Origin: Verrucomicrobiota bacterium
GTDB taxonomy: Bacteria; Verrucomicrobiota; Kiritimatiellia; JAAZAB01
Direction of reading: 5' to 3'
NCBI GenBank assembly: GCA_018896395.1
Contig: JAHIMN010000132.1
Location: forward strand, 1 to 7,049
Length of the DNA stretch: 7,049 bases
Shown: positions 1-6,261 of the stretch, piece after piece
Layout: every line of letters starts with the position of its first letter
Numbering within the stretch: position 1 is the first letter of the stretch
The notes under the pieces: generated by a model
What the model was told of the DNA's origin: nothing
Database searches by the model: none
What the model saw: the letters and a program-made list of their open reading frames with translations, nothing else
Translations under genes and position numbers: made by a program

Positions 1-2
1 AA

Positions 3-1097
3 ATCTACGCCTTTAAAGACAAGAGCAACCGCGACCTGGCCCTGCGTCCCGAGATAACGCCAACCCTGGCCCGCATGATTGTAGCCCGGCAGGGTCAACT
101 TGCCTTCCCCTTGAAGTGGTTCGCCGTTGCCCAGTGTTTCCGGTATGAGCGCATGAGCCGCGGGCGCAAGCGGGAACATTATCAGTGGAACCTGGATGTG
201 GTCGGCGAGGCTTGCGTTTCCGCGGAAGTCGAAGTGCTGGCCTGCGCCGTCCATGCCCTAAGCCTGCTCGGCTTGAACGCGGGGGAGGTCAAGGTCCATC
301 TCAGCAGTCGCGCCCTGCTGGCTGATTTGCTGGCGAAGGCCGGTATCCCGACTGCCTTTCATGCGGCCACCTTTCTGGCACTCGATAAACGCGGTAAGCT
401 GGAGGATGCAGATATCCGGCGCCTGCTCCAGGAATCCGGACTGAATGTCGCGGCCATTGAGGCGGTGTTCCGGATCGTCGGCATTAAATCGCTGGACCAG
501 GCTGCCGCCATGCTCGGCGAACAGACACCTTCCCTGGCGGCGGTCCAAACGCTGTTCCGGTTGGCGAACGAATATGACCTTGGAGCAATGCTTTTGTTTG
601 ACATCGGCGTGGTGCGGGGGCTGGGCTATTACACCGGCATGGTGTTTGAAGCGTTTGATGCCGAACGGAAATTCCGGGCACTTTTCGGCGGCGGCCGATA
701 CGACAATCTGCTGGGCGACGTCGGCGGGGTGCCCATGACTGCCGTTGGCCTGGGATTTGGCGACGTGGTGATTGCTGAACTGTTGGCCGACAAAGGGCGC
801 CTGGCCGGTCAGCAGGCCAAGCTGAATTGCGCCGTGGGCTACATGGAGGATCTCCAGCAGGCGATAGCGATGCGTCTCGCGCAGGCCATGCGCCGGGCGG
901 GGCAGAGCGTGGATGTGGCGCTGCATGCTGAGAAACCCAAGCAATTTTTCGGGCGGGTCGGCAAGGGTGGATTTCAGAAAGCGGTTTATGTGGGGCCCGA
1001 CGATGTGGCCCGGGACACCGTGCGCATCAAGAATCTGGATGACCGCACGGAGGAGGAAAAGTCTCTGAACGATCTGATCGGGATGTCCCAGCCATGA
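3..1097 (+). CDS. hisS: Histidyl-tRNA synthetase, 5' end missing (partial)
   Basis: Cytoplasmic class II aminoacyl-tRNA synthetase that charges tRNA-His with histidine using ATP. The reading frame is open from base 3, so the gene begins outside the window; 364 residues are visible and roughly 50-70 N-terminal residues, including motif 1, are probably missing. Visible in order: ALRPEITPTLARM (about residues 13-25); motif 2 with FRYERMSRGRKREHYQWNLD (46-65); the HisRS-specific histidine motif RGLGYYTG (205-212, where most bacterial enzymes have RGLDYYT); the motif 3 region GGGRYDNL (229-236) and GLGFGD (249-254); then the C-terminal anticodon-binding domain from about residue 274. The wording PLKWFAVAQ before motif 2 and REHYQWN within it is closer, from memory, to plant organellar HisRS than to the E. 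coli enzyme. The stop codon overlaps the start of the next gene (ATGA), implying co-transcription and coupled translation. Identification is very secure. Confidence 0.96.
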   Translation: MYAFKDKSNRDLALRPEITPTLARMIVARQGQLAFPLKWFAVAQCFRYERMSRGRKREHYQWNLDVVGEACVSAEVEVLACAVHALSLLGLNAGEVKVHLSSRALLADLLAKAGIPTAFHAATFLALDKRGKLEDADIRRLLQESGLNVAAIEAVFRIVGIKSLDQAAAMLGEQTPSLAAVQTLFRLANEYDLGAMLLFDIGVVRGLGYYTGMVFEAFDAERKFRALFGGGRYDNLLGDVGGVPMTAVGLGFGDVVIAELLADKGRLAGQQAKLNCAVGYMEDLQQAIAMRLAQAMRRAGQSVDVALHAEKPKQFFGRVGKGGFQKAVYVGPDDVARDTVRIKNLDDRTEEEKSLNDLIGMSQP

Positions 1098-2116
1098 CCT
1101 CCAAAGAACGCGTGTTAATGGCATTTGACCATGAGGAACCCGATCGTGTGCCGGCTTGGTGCGGGGCCTCGGTTGAGTTTTGGGAAAAGGCCAAGCGGGT
1201 CTTGAATCTGGATGACGAAGACTTGCGCTGCCGCCTGGGGGACGATTTCAGGCGCATCTGGCCGCGCCATGTTGGGGAGAACACCGGCAGAACGCCTTTT
1301 GGCATCCGGCGGGCCGGCTATGGCTATGGCCAGCCACTGGATCATCCGCTGGCGGAAGCCACACTCAAGGATGTTGCTGCCTATCCCTGGCCCGATCCGG
1401 CGATGATGGATGTTTCCAGTATGCGCGCCGAAGCGGAAACCTATGGAGGCCAATATGCCATCCTGGGCGGTGCGTGGTCGCCCTTCTGGCATGACGCGAT
1501 TGATCTTTTCGGCATGGAGCAGTTATACCTGAAGATGTATGACGAACCGGCGCTGGTGGATGCCGTGTTGACGCGGATTGTGGACTATTACCTGGCCGTC
1601 AGTCGGGCGATTTTTAATGCTGCCGGCCGTTCCATCGATATTTTTTTCGTAGGCAACGATTTCGGCGGTCAGACGGGCCCGCTGCTGAGTGAGAAGCTCT
1701 TCCGGCGCTTTCTATGGCCCCAGTTGCGCCGGCTGGTTGAATTGGGGCATGCCTATCGGTTGAAAGTGATGCTTCATTGCTGTGGCGGCTTTGCCCCCCT
1801 GATTCCGGCCCTGATTGAAATCGGGGTGGACGGCCTGCATGCCGTCCAACCGTCCTGCCGAGGCATGGATTTGGCCAGCTTGAAGGCCGAGTTCGGGCGG
1901 AAGATTCTATTTAACGGCTGTATTGACTCCCATCATGTCTTGATCAAGGGCGACCTGGAAACGGTGCGCCGCGAGACAGCGCGTGTGGTCAAGTTGATGA
2001 TGCCCGGCGGCGGTTTCATTGCCGGGGCCAGCCATGACTCCATCCTGGATGAGACGCCGGTCGAAAACGTGGTGGCCATGTTCGACACGATTCAAGAAGT
2101 CGGCGTCTATTGCTGA
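1094..2116 (+). CDS. Uroporphyrinogen decarboxylase-family (URO-D/COG0407) protein of unknown substrate
   Basis: A 340-residue TIM-barrel protein of the URO-D superfamily, which contains HemE and the corrinoid/CoM methyltransferases (MtaA, CmuA). It starts with the family opening SKERVLMAFDHEEPDRVP (3-20). It lacks the HemE N-terminal substrate-binding signature (WxMRQAGRYxPEY type), so it is unlikely to be the haem enzyme. Other family blocks are GNDFGGQTGPLLSEKLFRRF (187-206), HCCGGFAPLIPALIEIGVDG (228-247), an FNGCID segment (273-278) and GGGFIAGASHDSILDETPVENV (306-326). H228 and C230 match the H-x-C zinc ligands of MtaA-type enzymes, but the position of the third Cys lies in GASH (311-314), as is common in this uncharacterised subgroup. 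The start is fixed by the ATGA overlap with hisS and a GGGA 10 bases upstream. The length is normal for the family. Methyl transfer is possible but not shown by the sequence. Confidence 0.9.
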   Translation: MTSKERVLMAFDHEEPDRVPAWCGASVEFWEKAKRVLNLDDEDLRCRLGDDFRRIWPRHVGENTGRTPFGIRRAGYGYGQPLDHPLAEATLKDVAAYPWPDPAMMDVSSMRAEAETYGGQYAILGGAWSPFWHDAIDLFGMEQLYLKMYDEPALVDAVLTRIVDYYLAVSRAIFNAAGRSIDIFFVGNDFGGQTGPLLSEKLFRRFLWPQLRRLVELGHAYRLKVMLHCCGGFAPLIPALIEIGVDGLHAVQPSCRGMDLASLKAEFGRKILFNGCIDSHHVLIKGDLETVRRETARVVKLMMPGGGFIAGASHDSILDETPVENVVAMFDTIQEVGVYC

Positions 2117-3915
2117 GCAAGTTGTTCTTTGCCTGCCGGCGCTTTCTGGGGCGGCAGGGCAATTTTCAGATGCAATTCGCGGAGCTGTTTTTCGGTTACG
2201 CCGGAGGGCGCGCCCATCATCAGGTCCTGGGCCTTCTGATTCATCGGAAAGGCGATAACTTCACGGATGTTCTGTTCGTTGGCCAACAGCATGATGATGC
2301 GATCAATGCCCGGGGCAATGCCGCCGTGCGGGGGTGCGCCCAGCTGGAAGGCATTGATCATCCCCAAGAACTGCTCGTCCACGGCCTGTTTATCATACCC
2401 GACCAGCGCGAAGGCCTGATACATGATTTCGGGATTATGATTCCGGATCGCGCCGCTGGAGAGTTCCACGCCGTTACAGACAATGTCATACTGATAAGCC
2501 AGGACCTTGAGAGGGTCTTGTTCTTGCAGGGCTTTTCTGCCGCCCTGCGGCATTGAAAAGGGATTGTGCGAGAAAATGATCTGCCCGGTTTCCTCGTCCC
2601 GTTCGAACATGGGGAAATCGGTGACCCAGCAGAACCGGAAAACCTGGTCGTCAATCAGCTTCAAGTCCTGGCCTAATTTCACGCGCAGGTCGGCCGTGAT
2701 ACGGTTGACGTCGCGCGGCCGGTCGCACACGAAGAACACCACGTCGCCGGTTCCAACCCCGCACTCTTTTGCAATAGCCCCCAACTGCTCGGGTGTCAGG
2801 AATTTGGCGATGGGCCCCTTGACGGCGGAATCGGTCCAAACCAGGTAAGCCAAACCTTTAGCGCCCAGGGTCTTGGCATAGTCCGTCAGCTTGTCAAAGA
2901 AACTCCGTGGTTGCGAGGCGATTGATGCGATGGGTAGGGCCCGCACAATCCCGCCCTGTTCGACGACCGACCGGAACGCGTTAAAGCCGGATTCCTTGAA
3001 AAGGCCGGTCAGATCACGCATTTCAATTCCGATGCGCAGGTCGGGCTTGTCGGTCCCGTATTTCAGCATGGCTTCCGCATAGGGGATGCGCGGAAACGGC
3101 GATGCGTTAAACGGTTTCTTGGAAAACGTCCGGAAAACGTTGGCCAGTACGTCTTCCACGACGGCAAAGACGTCATCCTGGGTCACGAACGACATTTCGA
3201 TGTCCAGTTGGTAAAATTCGCCGGGCGACCGGTCGGCACGCGCGTCCTCGTCCCGGAAACAGGGGGCAATCTGAAAGTAGCGGTCGAACCCGGCGACCAT
3301 CAACAACTGCTTGAATTGCTGGGGTGCTTGGGGCAGGGCATAGAACTTGCCGGGATGCACCCGGCTGGGCACCAGGTAGTCACGCGCGCCCTCGGGGGAA
3401 CTGCTGGTCAGGATCGGCGTTTGGAACTCCTGGAAGCCCAGCGCCTGCATGCGCTGGCGGATAAAGGCGATTACCCGGGCACGCTGAAGAATGTTGCGGT
3501 GGATCCGATCGCGGCGCAGATCCAGGTACCGGTACTTAAGCCGCGTATCTTCCGGGCCGTCCTCATCCGTGTCAATCTGGAGCGGGAGCTTGCCGCAGGG
3601 CGCTTCCAATGCTACGGCATCGGCCACCAACTCGATTTTTCCCGTGGCCAGATTGGGGTTGACCGTGTCGGGTGAGCGCTCCACCACGGCGCCGGTGACG
3701 GTGATCACGCTTTCCAGATGCAGGCGTTTGCACAGTTCGAAAAATTGGCGGTCGGGTTGAATAACTATCTGCGTCAGGCCGTAATGATCCCGCAGGTCAA
3801 TAAACAACAGTTGGCCATGGTCGCGTTTGCGAAAGACCCAGCCGGATAGACGAGCGGTTTTAGATATATCGGTGTGGCGTAATTCGCCGCAAGTGTGAGT
3901 GCGATAAGGATGCAT
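2107..3915 (-). CDS. aspS: Aspartyl-tRNA synthetase, bacterial type (aspS)
   Basis: Class II synthetase that attaches aspartate to tRNA-Asp in the cytoplasm; 602 residues, full length for bacterial AspRS (about 580-600). Domains: N-terminal OB-fold anticodon-binding domain (1-110, opening HTCGEL then GWVFRKRDHGQLLFIDLRD); catalytic core with SPEGARDYLVPSRVHPGKFY (173-192) and QAPQQFKQLLM (196-206); motif 2 FRDEDARADR (220-229) running into PGEFYQLDIEMSF (231-243); the bacterial GAD insertion (about 290-420); FSHNPFSMP (448-456); and motif 3 GGIAPGIDRIIMLL (531-544). The PGEFYQLD wording replaces the PEFTQLD of E. coli-like enzymes and is a known bacterial variant, familiar from alphaproteobacteria. 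H33 in RDHG occupies the position linked to relaxed, tRNA-Asn-accepting AspRS in Pseudomonas aeruginosa. The start gives the normal N-terminus, but no good Shine-Dalgarno sequence precedes it, because the leader is a TCGATTTTC repeat. The 3' end overlaps the convergent URO-D gene by 10 bases. Confidence 0.97.
   Translation of the reverse strand: MHPYRTHTCGELRHTDISKTARLSGWVFRKRDHGQLLFIDLRDHYGLTQIVIQPDRQFFELCKRLHLESVITVTGAVVERSPDTVNPNLATGKIELVADAVALEAPCGKLPLQIDTDEDGPEDTRLKYRYLDLRRDRIHRNILQRARVIAFIRQRMQALGFQEFQTPILTSSSPEGARDYLVPSRVHPGKFYALPQAPQQFKQLLMVAGFDRYFQIAPCFRDEDARADRSPGEFYQLDIEMSFVTQDDVFAVVEDVLANVFRTFSKKPFNASPFPRIPYAEAMLKYGTDKPDLRIGIEMRDLTGLFKESGFNAFRSVVEQGGIVRALPIASIASQPRSFFDKLTDYAKTLGAKGLAYLVWTDSAVKGPIAKFLTPEQLGAIAKECGVGTGDVVFFVCDRPRDVNRITADLRVKLGQDLKLIDDQVFRFCWVTDFPMFERDEETGQIIFSHNPFSMPQGGRKALQEQDPLKVLAYQYDIVCNGVELSSGAIRNHNPEIMYQAFALVGYDKQAVDEQFLGMINAFQLGAPPHGGIAPGIDRIIMLLANEQNIREVIAFPMNQKAQDLMMGAPSGVTEKQLRELHLKIALPPQKAPAGKEQLAQQ
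2129..2166 (+). terminator. Candidate intrinsic terminator of the hisS/URO-D block, inside the aspS 3' end
   Basis: Beginning 12 bases after the URO-D stop codon, bases 2129-2138 (TTGCCTGCCG) pair with 2152-2162 (CGGCAGGGCAA) as a ten-pair, GC-rich stem with a single bulged G at 2157. One more C-G pair is possible across a second bulge, and the loop has about ten bases. A run of four T (2163-2166) follows directly on the plus strand. On the minus strand the hairpin is followed by AAAGAAC, so it should not terminate aspS transcription before its stop. The T-run is short, so efficiency is uncertain. The same bases encode residues near the AspRS C-terminus, a region free to vary. Confidence 0.5.
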
Positions 3916-3921
3916 GAAGAA

Positions 3922-3977
3922 TTTTCGATTTTCGATTTCTAATTGTTGATTTTCGATTTGTTCGCGTCATTTCGCGT
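3922..3977. repeat. Degenerate tandem repeats: TTTTCGATT units and TTCGCGT units
   Basis: The gap between accA and aspS consists largely of two repeat types. CGATTTTCGATTT occurs at 3926-3938 and GATTTTCGATTT at 3948-3959, separated by TTGTTGATT-like filler. Next to them TTCGCGT occurs twice with a 10-base period (3961-3967 and 3971-3977) and runs into TTTAGCGGGC. From memory, both patterns are widespread non-coding repeats in PVC and other environmental bacterial genomes, where they often yield spurious low-complexity proteins. They form the untranslated leader immediately before the aspS start codon. Confidence 0.65.
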
Positions 3978-4004
3978 GTTTAGCGGGCAAAAAGTTATTG
4001 GTTG

Positions 4005-4017
4005 CGGCCAAAGGCCG
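4005..4017. repeat. Small GC hairpin just after accA
   Basis: CGGCC, a 3-base AAA loop, then GGCCG make a perfect 5-bp stem, beginning 8 bases after the accA stop on the minus strand. There is no T-run on the minus-strand side, so it is not a convincing rho-independent terminator. Its plan (short GC arms, three-base loop, placed at a gene boundary) matches hairpins at 5020-5036 and 6461-6475. Confidence 0.4.
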
Positions 4018-4025
4018 TCTCAAGT

Positions 4026-5003
4026 TCATACCTTCGCGGGTTCCGGCTCGGTGTTGAAAACACCCATGGCGCGGAATTTGTCATAGCGCTGGCGCAACAG
4101 GGCGTCCGTAGGGACGGCTTTCAGCTCGCGCAGATGGGTCAACAGGCGCTGTTTCAGCGTGGTGGCCATGGACTTGGTATCCGTATGGGCGCCGCCCAGC
4201 GGTTCGGGAACGATCTCGTCCACCAGGCCGGCTTTTAACAGGTCCTTGGAGGTCAGTTTGAGCGCCTCGGCCGCCTGGCTGGCGAACGCCCGGTCTTTCC
4301 ACAGGATTGCGGCGCATCCCTCGGGTGAAATCACCGAGTAATAGGCGTGTTCCAGGATCAAGATGCGGTCCCCTACGCCGATACCCAGTGCGCCGCCACT
4401 GCCGCCCTCGCCGATCACGGTGACGATGATCGGGACTGGCAGGAGAAACAATTCCCGGAGATTGACGGCAATCGCTTCGGCCACATGGCGCTCCTCGCCG
4501 CCCACACCGGGATAGGCGCCCGCCGTGTCAATCAGCGTCAGGATGGGACGGCCATGTTTGGCCGCCAGTTTCATCAGGCGCAGAGCCTTGCGATAACCTT
4601 CCGGATAGGCCATGCCGAAATTCCGGGCCACATTGCTTTTGACGTCCCGCCCTTTCTGCGTGCCCAGGATCATGACCGGTTCATTATCAATCCGTGCAAA
4701 TCCTCCGACCATGGCCTGGTCGTCGGCATAATGCCGGTCCCCGTGAAGCTCGATGAAATCCGTGCAGATGGCTTCCACATAATCCAAAGTATAAGGGCGC
4801 TGGGGGTGGCGGGCCAGTTGGACTTCATCCCAGGGGGTCAAGTTCTGGAAAATATTGCGTTTGGTCTCGGCGATTTTATTTTTCAGCTTCACCAGTTCCG
4901 CCGAGACGTCAATATTTTGCTCCTCGCTGAACGCGCGGAGTTCCTGCAGTTTGTTTTCCAGCTCCACTATGGGCTTTTCGAATGCTAACGAATGATTGGC
5001 CAT
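4026..5003 (-). CDS. accA: Acetyl-CoA carboxylase carboxyltransferase subunit alpha
   Basis: Alpha half of the carboxyltransferase of bacterial acetyl-CoA carboxylase. With AccD it moves the carboxyl group from biotinylated AccB to acetyl-CoA, giving malonyl-CoA for fatty acid synthesis in the cytoplasm. The protein has 325 residues (E. coli AccA 319). The helical N-terminus MANHSLAFEKPIVELENKL is followed by PWDEVQLARHPQRP (57-70), ELHGDRHYADD (85-95), GRDVKSNVARNFGM (118-131), PEGYRKALRLM (134-144), DTAGAYPGVGGEER (159-172), the GEGGSGGALGIGVGD oxyanion/CoA-binding loop (198-212), SVISPEGCAAILWK (223-236) and PEPLGGAH (266-273). The ATG at 5003 is chosen because the family N-terminus starts here and GGGGA (5013-5017) lies 9 bases upstream. 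The frame also stays open back to a TTG at 5084, but that extension translates a non-coding repeat. No accD is in the window. It lies between the transpeptidase gene and aspS on the same strand. Confidence 0.97.
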   Translation of the reverse strand: MANHSLAFEKPIVELENKLQELRAFSEEQNIDVSAELVKLKNKIAETKRNIFQNLTPWDEVQLARHPQRPYTLDYVEAICTDFIELHGDRHYADDQAMVGGFARIDNEPVMILGTQKGRDVKSNVARNFGMAYPEGYRKALRLMKLAAKHGRPILTLIDTAGAYPGVGGEERHVAEAIAVNLRELFLLPVPIIVTVIGEGGSGGALGIGVGDRILILEHAYYSVISPEGCAAILWKDRAFASQAAEALKLTSKDLLKAGLVDEIVPEPLGGAHTDTKSMATTLKQRLLTHLRELKAVPTDALLRQRYDKFRAMGVFNTEPEPAKV

Positions 5004-5019
5004 GCGCTGAAATCCCCAA

Positions 5020-5036
5020 TGCGGGCTATGCCCGCA
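5020..5036. repeat. Small GC hairpin beside the accA ribosome binding site
   Basis: TGCGGGC, loop TAT, GCCCGCA: a perfect 7-bp stem with a three-base loop. On the minus strand it ends two bases before the accA Shine-Dalgarno sequence (GGGGA, 5013-5017). It may influence accA translation or be a small mobile or REP-like hairpin; the sequence alone does not decide. Confidence 0.5.
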
Positions 5037-5042
5037 ACCAAA

Positions 5043-5187
5043 GAAATTCCAAGTTCCAAAATCCAAATTCCAAGGAATAGTCAAATTCTAATAAAAACAA
5101 AATAAATCCTGGTTTTCTTTCCATTTCTTGTTTTTGTCTTAATTGATTTCATTTCCTTGGAATTTGAAACTTGGATTTTGGAATTTT
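5043..5187. repeat. Imperfect ~145-bp inverted repeat built of TTGGAATT/TTGGATTTTGG units
   Basis: The left arm (5044-5077, read on the minus strand) and the right arm (5153-5187, plus strand) both begin TTCCTTGGAATTT, an exact 13-base match, and continue with rearranged units (TTGGATTTTGGAA, CTTGGAATTT). Between the arms are about 75 AT-rich bases with weaker inverted similarity (TTGTTTTT on one side, AAAAACAA on the other). A 12-base direct repeat, TTTCTTGTTTTT, occurs at 5124-5135 and again just outside at 5211-5222. When translated, the arms give low-complexity peptides such as WNLDFGTWNF, which I recognise from memory as spurious proteins in environmental bacterial genomes. With the hairpin at 5020-5036, it makes up most of the accA leader. 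The rest of the 245-base gap (5188-5248) is AT-rich with no gene. Confidence 0.7.
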
Positions 5188-5248
5188 ATTGGCGTGGCCA
5201 TTCTTGATATTTTCTTGTTTTTTATAGCGGTTCCTGATGTGTGCGGTG

Positions 5249-6154
5249 CTATTCAGTGATCACCACGCTGGTCCCGGTGGGGACCAGCAGGAACAGTTCT
5301 TCCACCTCGCTGTTTAACAGGCGGACGCATCCGGCGGTGGCCTGAACGCCGATCGTTTCCGGTTCCCACGTGCCGTGCAGGCCATATCCGCGCACAGCAT
5401 TCGTGGGGCTCGTGGCCCGGAGTGACATCCAGCGCGTTCCCAGCACGTTTTCCTTGTCGCCGAAGGGGATCATCTTGCCGTCCGGCCGCCACCAGGGCGG
5501 GTTTTCGATCTTTTCGGTGATCACAAAGGTTCCCGCCGGCGTCGTGCCGAATTTGCCCGTGCCGATGCGGTAACGCTTGAAAAATCGGTCATTGGCTTTC
5601 AACACCAGATCGTTCCGGCTCTTGCTGATGGTCAGGGTGAACGTGCCTTTAAAGACCCGCAGGCGGTCGCCTGGGTGCAGGACGGTACGTTGAAGCGCGT
5701 TGCTTTTTTTGATAAGGTTCACGGTGGTCTTGAATTTTCTGGCAATGCGCGCCAGGCTGTCGCCTGGCCGAACCACATATTCCTCTTTTTCGGACATAGG
5801 GGCCGGCGACATAATCAGCTCAATATTGATTTGCCCCAGCAGGGTCTCCAGGGACGCCGTCAGGGATGGGTCTTTGGTTTGCGCCAGCAGGGCATATCCC
5901 TTCCGCCGGGCTTCCTCAAGGGACTTATTGGCCGCCAGCGTGCGAATTGCTTGGAAGGCCTGTTGCTGGGGATTCTGGACCGTCTGCTCGGGGGGTGGTT
6001 GCGCGGCGCGGTTCTTCCGGCTCTCCCACCAGGGGCGGCTGAGAACGGCGGCGGTAACCCCGGCAACGATCAACAGGATGATCAATAAAAAAGGGGTCAG
6101 CCGCGTTTGGTCTGCCGGCCCCTGATTTAATATATTTTTAAAGTCATCAGCCAT
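5249..6154 (-). CDS. Membrane-anchored L,D-transpeptidase with LysM and YkuD domains
   Basis: Predicted envelope enzyme that cross-links peptidoglycan, or attaches other groups to it, through a cysteine nucleophile; 301 residues. Order: short cytoplasmic N-terminus (1-19), one membrane helix LTPFLLIILLIVAGVTAAVL (19-38), a proline/glutamine-rich linker (about 50-68), a charged helical segment (69-115), a LysM peptidoglycan-binding domain EEYVVRPGDSLARIARKF to HPGDRLRVF (124-168), and a YkuD catalytic domain (171-301). Catalytic residues are H260 in GYGLHGTW and C276 in TAGCVRLLNSEVEELF, with R278. The nucleophile motif reads T-A-G-C rather than the commoner [S/T]-H-G-C, which other YkuD proteins tolerate. 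The ATG at 6154 is preferred over an earlier in-frame start at 6223 because AGGGGA lies 7 bases upstream and the extension MDYGNC... has no family character. It is the first gene of the minus-strand block, with a probable promoter at 6212-6240. Confidence 0.92.
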   Translation of the reverse strand: MADDFKNILNQGPADQTRLTPFLLIILLIVAGVTAAVLSRPWWESRKNRAAQPPPEQTVQNPQQQAFQAIRTLAANKSLEEARRKGYALLAQTKDPSLTASLETLLGQINIELIMSPAPMSEKEEYVVRPGDSLARIARKFKTTVNLIKKSNALQRTVLHPGDRLRVFKGTFTLTISKSRNDLVLKANDRFFKRYRIGTGKFGTTPAGTFVITEKIENPPWWRPDGKMIPFGDKENVLGTRWMSLRATSPTNAVRGYGLHGTWEPETIGVQATAGCVRLLNSEVEELFLLVPTGTSVVITE

Positions 6155-6161
6155 AGTGCAA

Positions 6162-6167
6162 TCCCCT
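6162..6167 (-). promoter_or_regulatory. Ribosome binding site that fixes the transpeptidase start
   Basis: AGGGGA on the minus strand, 7 bases before the ATG at 6154. It is the strongest Shine-Dalgarno match seen in the window and argues against the longer start at 6223. Confidence 0.7.
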
Positions 6168-6211
6168 GATAAAAAGACTAAAACACATCTTGACCGCGTA
6201 AAAGTACAATT

Positions 6212-6240
6212 ACCATAGTCCATTGCCCTGTGATTGGCAA
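6212..6240 (-). promoter_or_regulatory. Probable sigma-70-type promoter of the transpeptidase gene
   Basis: On the minus strand TTGCCA (6240-6235, five of six bases of TTGACA) is separated by exactly 17 bases from TATGGT (6217-6212, four of six of TATAAT). This predicts transcription starting near 6205 and a leader of about 50 bases before the ATG at 6154. Promoter consensus in this lineage is assumed, not known. Confidence 0.45.
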
Positions 6241-6261
6241 GCGCATTTCCCGGCGGAGTGG

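Noticed and set aside
258..1124. Long open frame on the minus strand antisense to hisS (288 codons)
   Set aside because: Shadow of a GC-rich gene: hisS in the plus frame carries all family motifs, while the antisense product shows no domain.
1094..2116. Canonical hemE (uroporphyrinogen-III decarboxylase)
   Set aside because: The HemE N-terminal substrate-binding signature with RQAGRY is absent and the C-terminal motifs fit the COG0407 paralogue group.
3922..3977. CRISPR array
   Set aside because: The repeat units are 7-13 bases, degenerate and without regular unique spacers; no cas gene is nearby.
4005..4017. Intrinsic terminator of accA
   Set aside because: The stem is only 5 bp and no T-run follows on the minus strand.
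4347..4988. Plus-strand open frame of 213 codons antisense to accA
   Set aside because: Composition shadow of accA with no recognisable motif and no ribosome binding site.
5004..5084. N-terminal extension of AccA by 27 residues starting at TTG 5084
   Set aside because: The extension encodes repeat-derived low-complexity sequence (WNLDFGTWNF), while ATG 5003 has a GGGGA site and gives the normal family N-terminus.
6155..6223. N-terminal extension of the transpeptidase from 6223
   Set aside because: AGGGGA lies 7 bases before ATG 6154, and the extension would include the predicted -10 box and leader.
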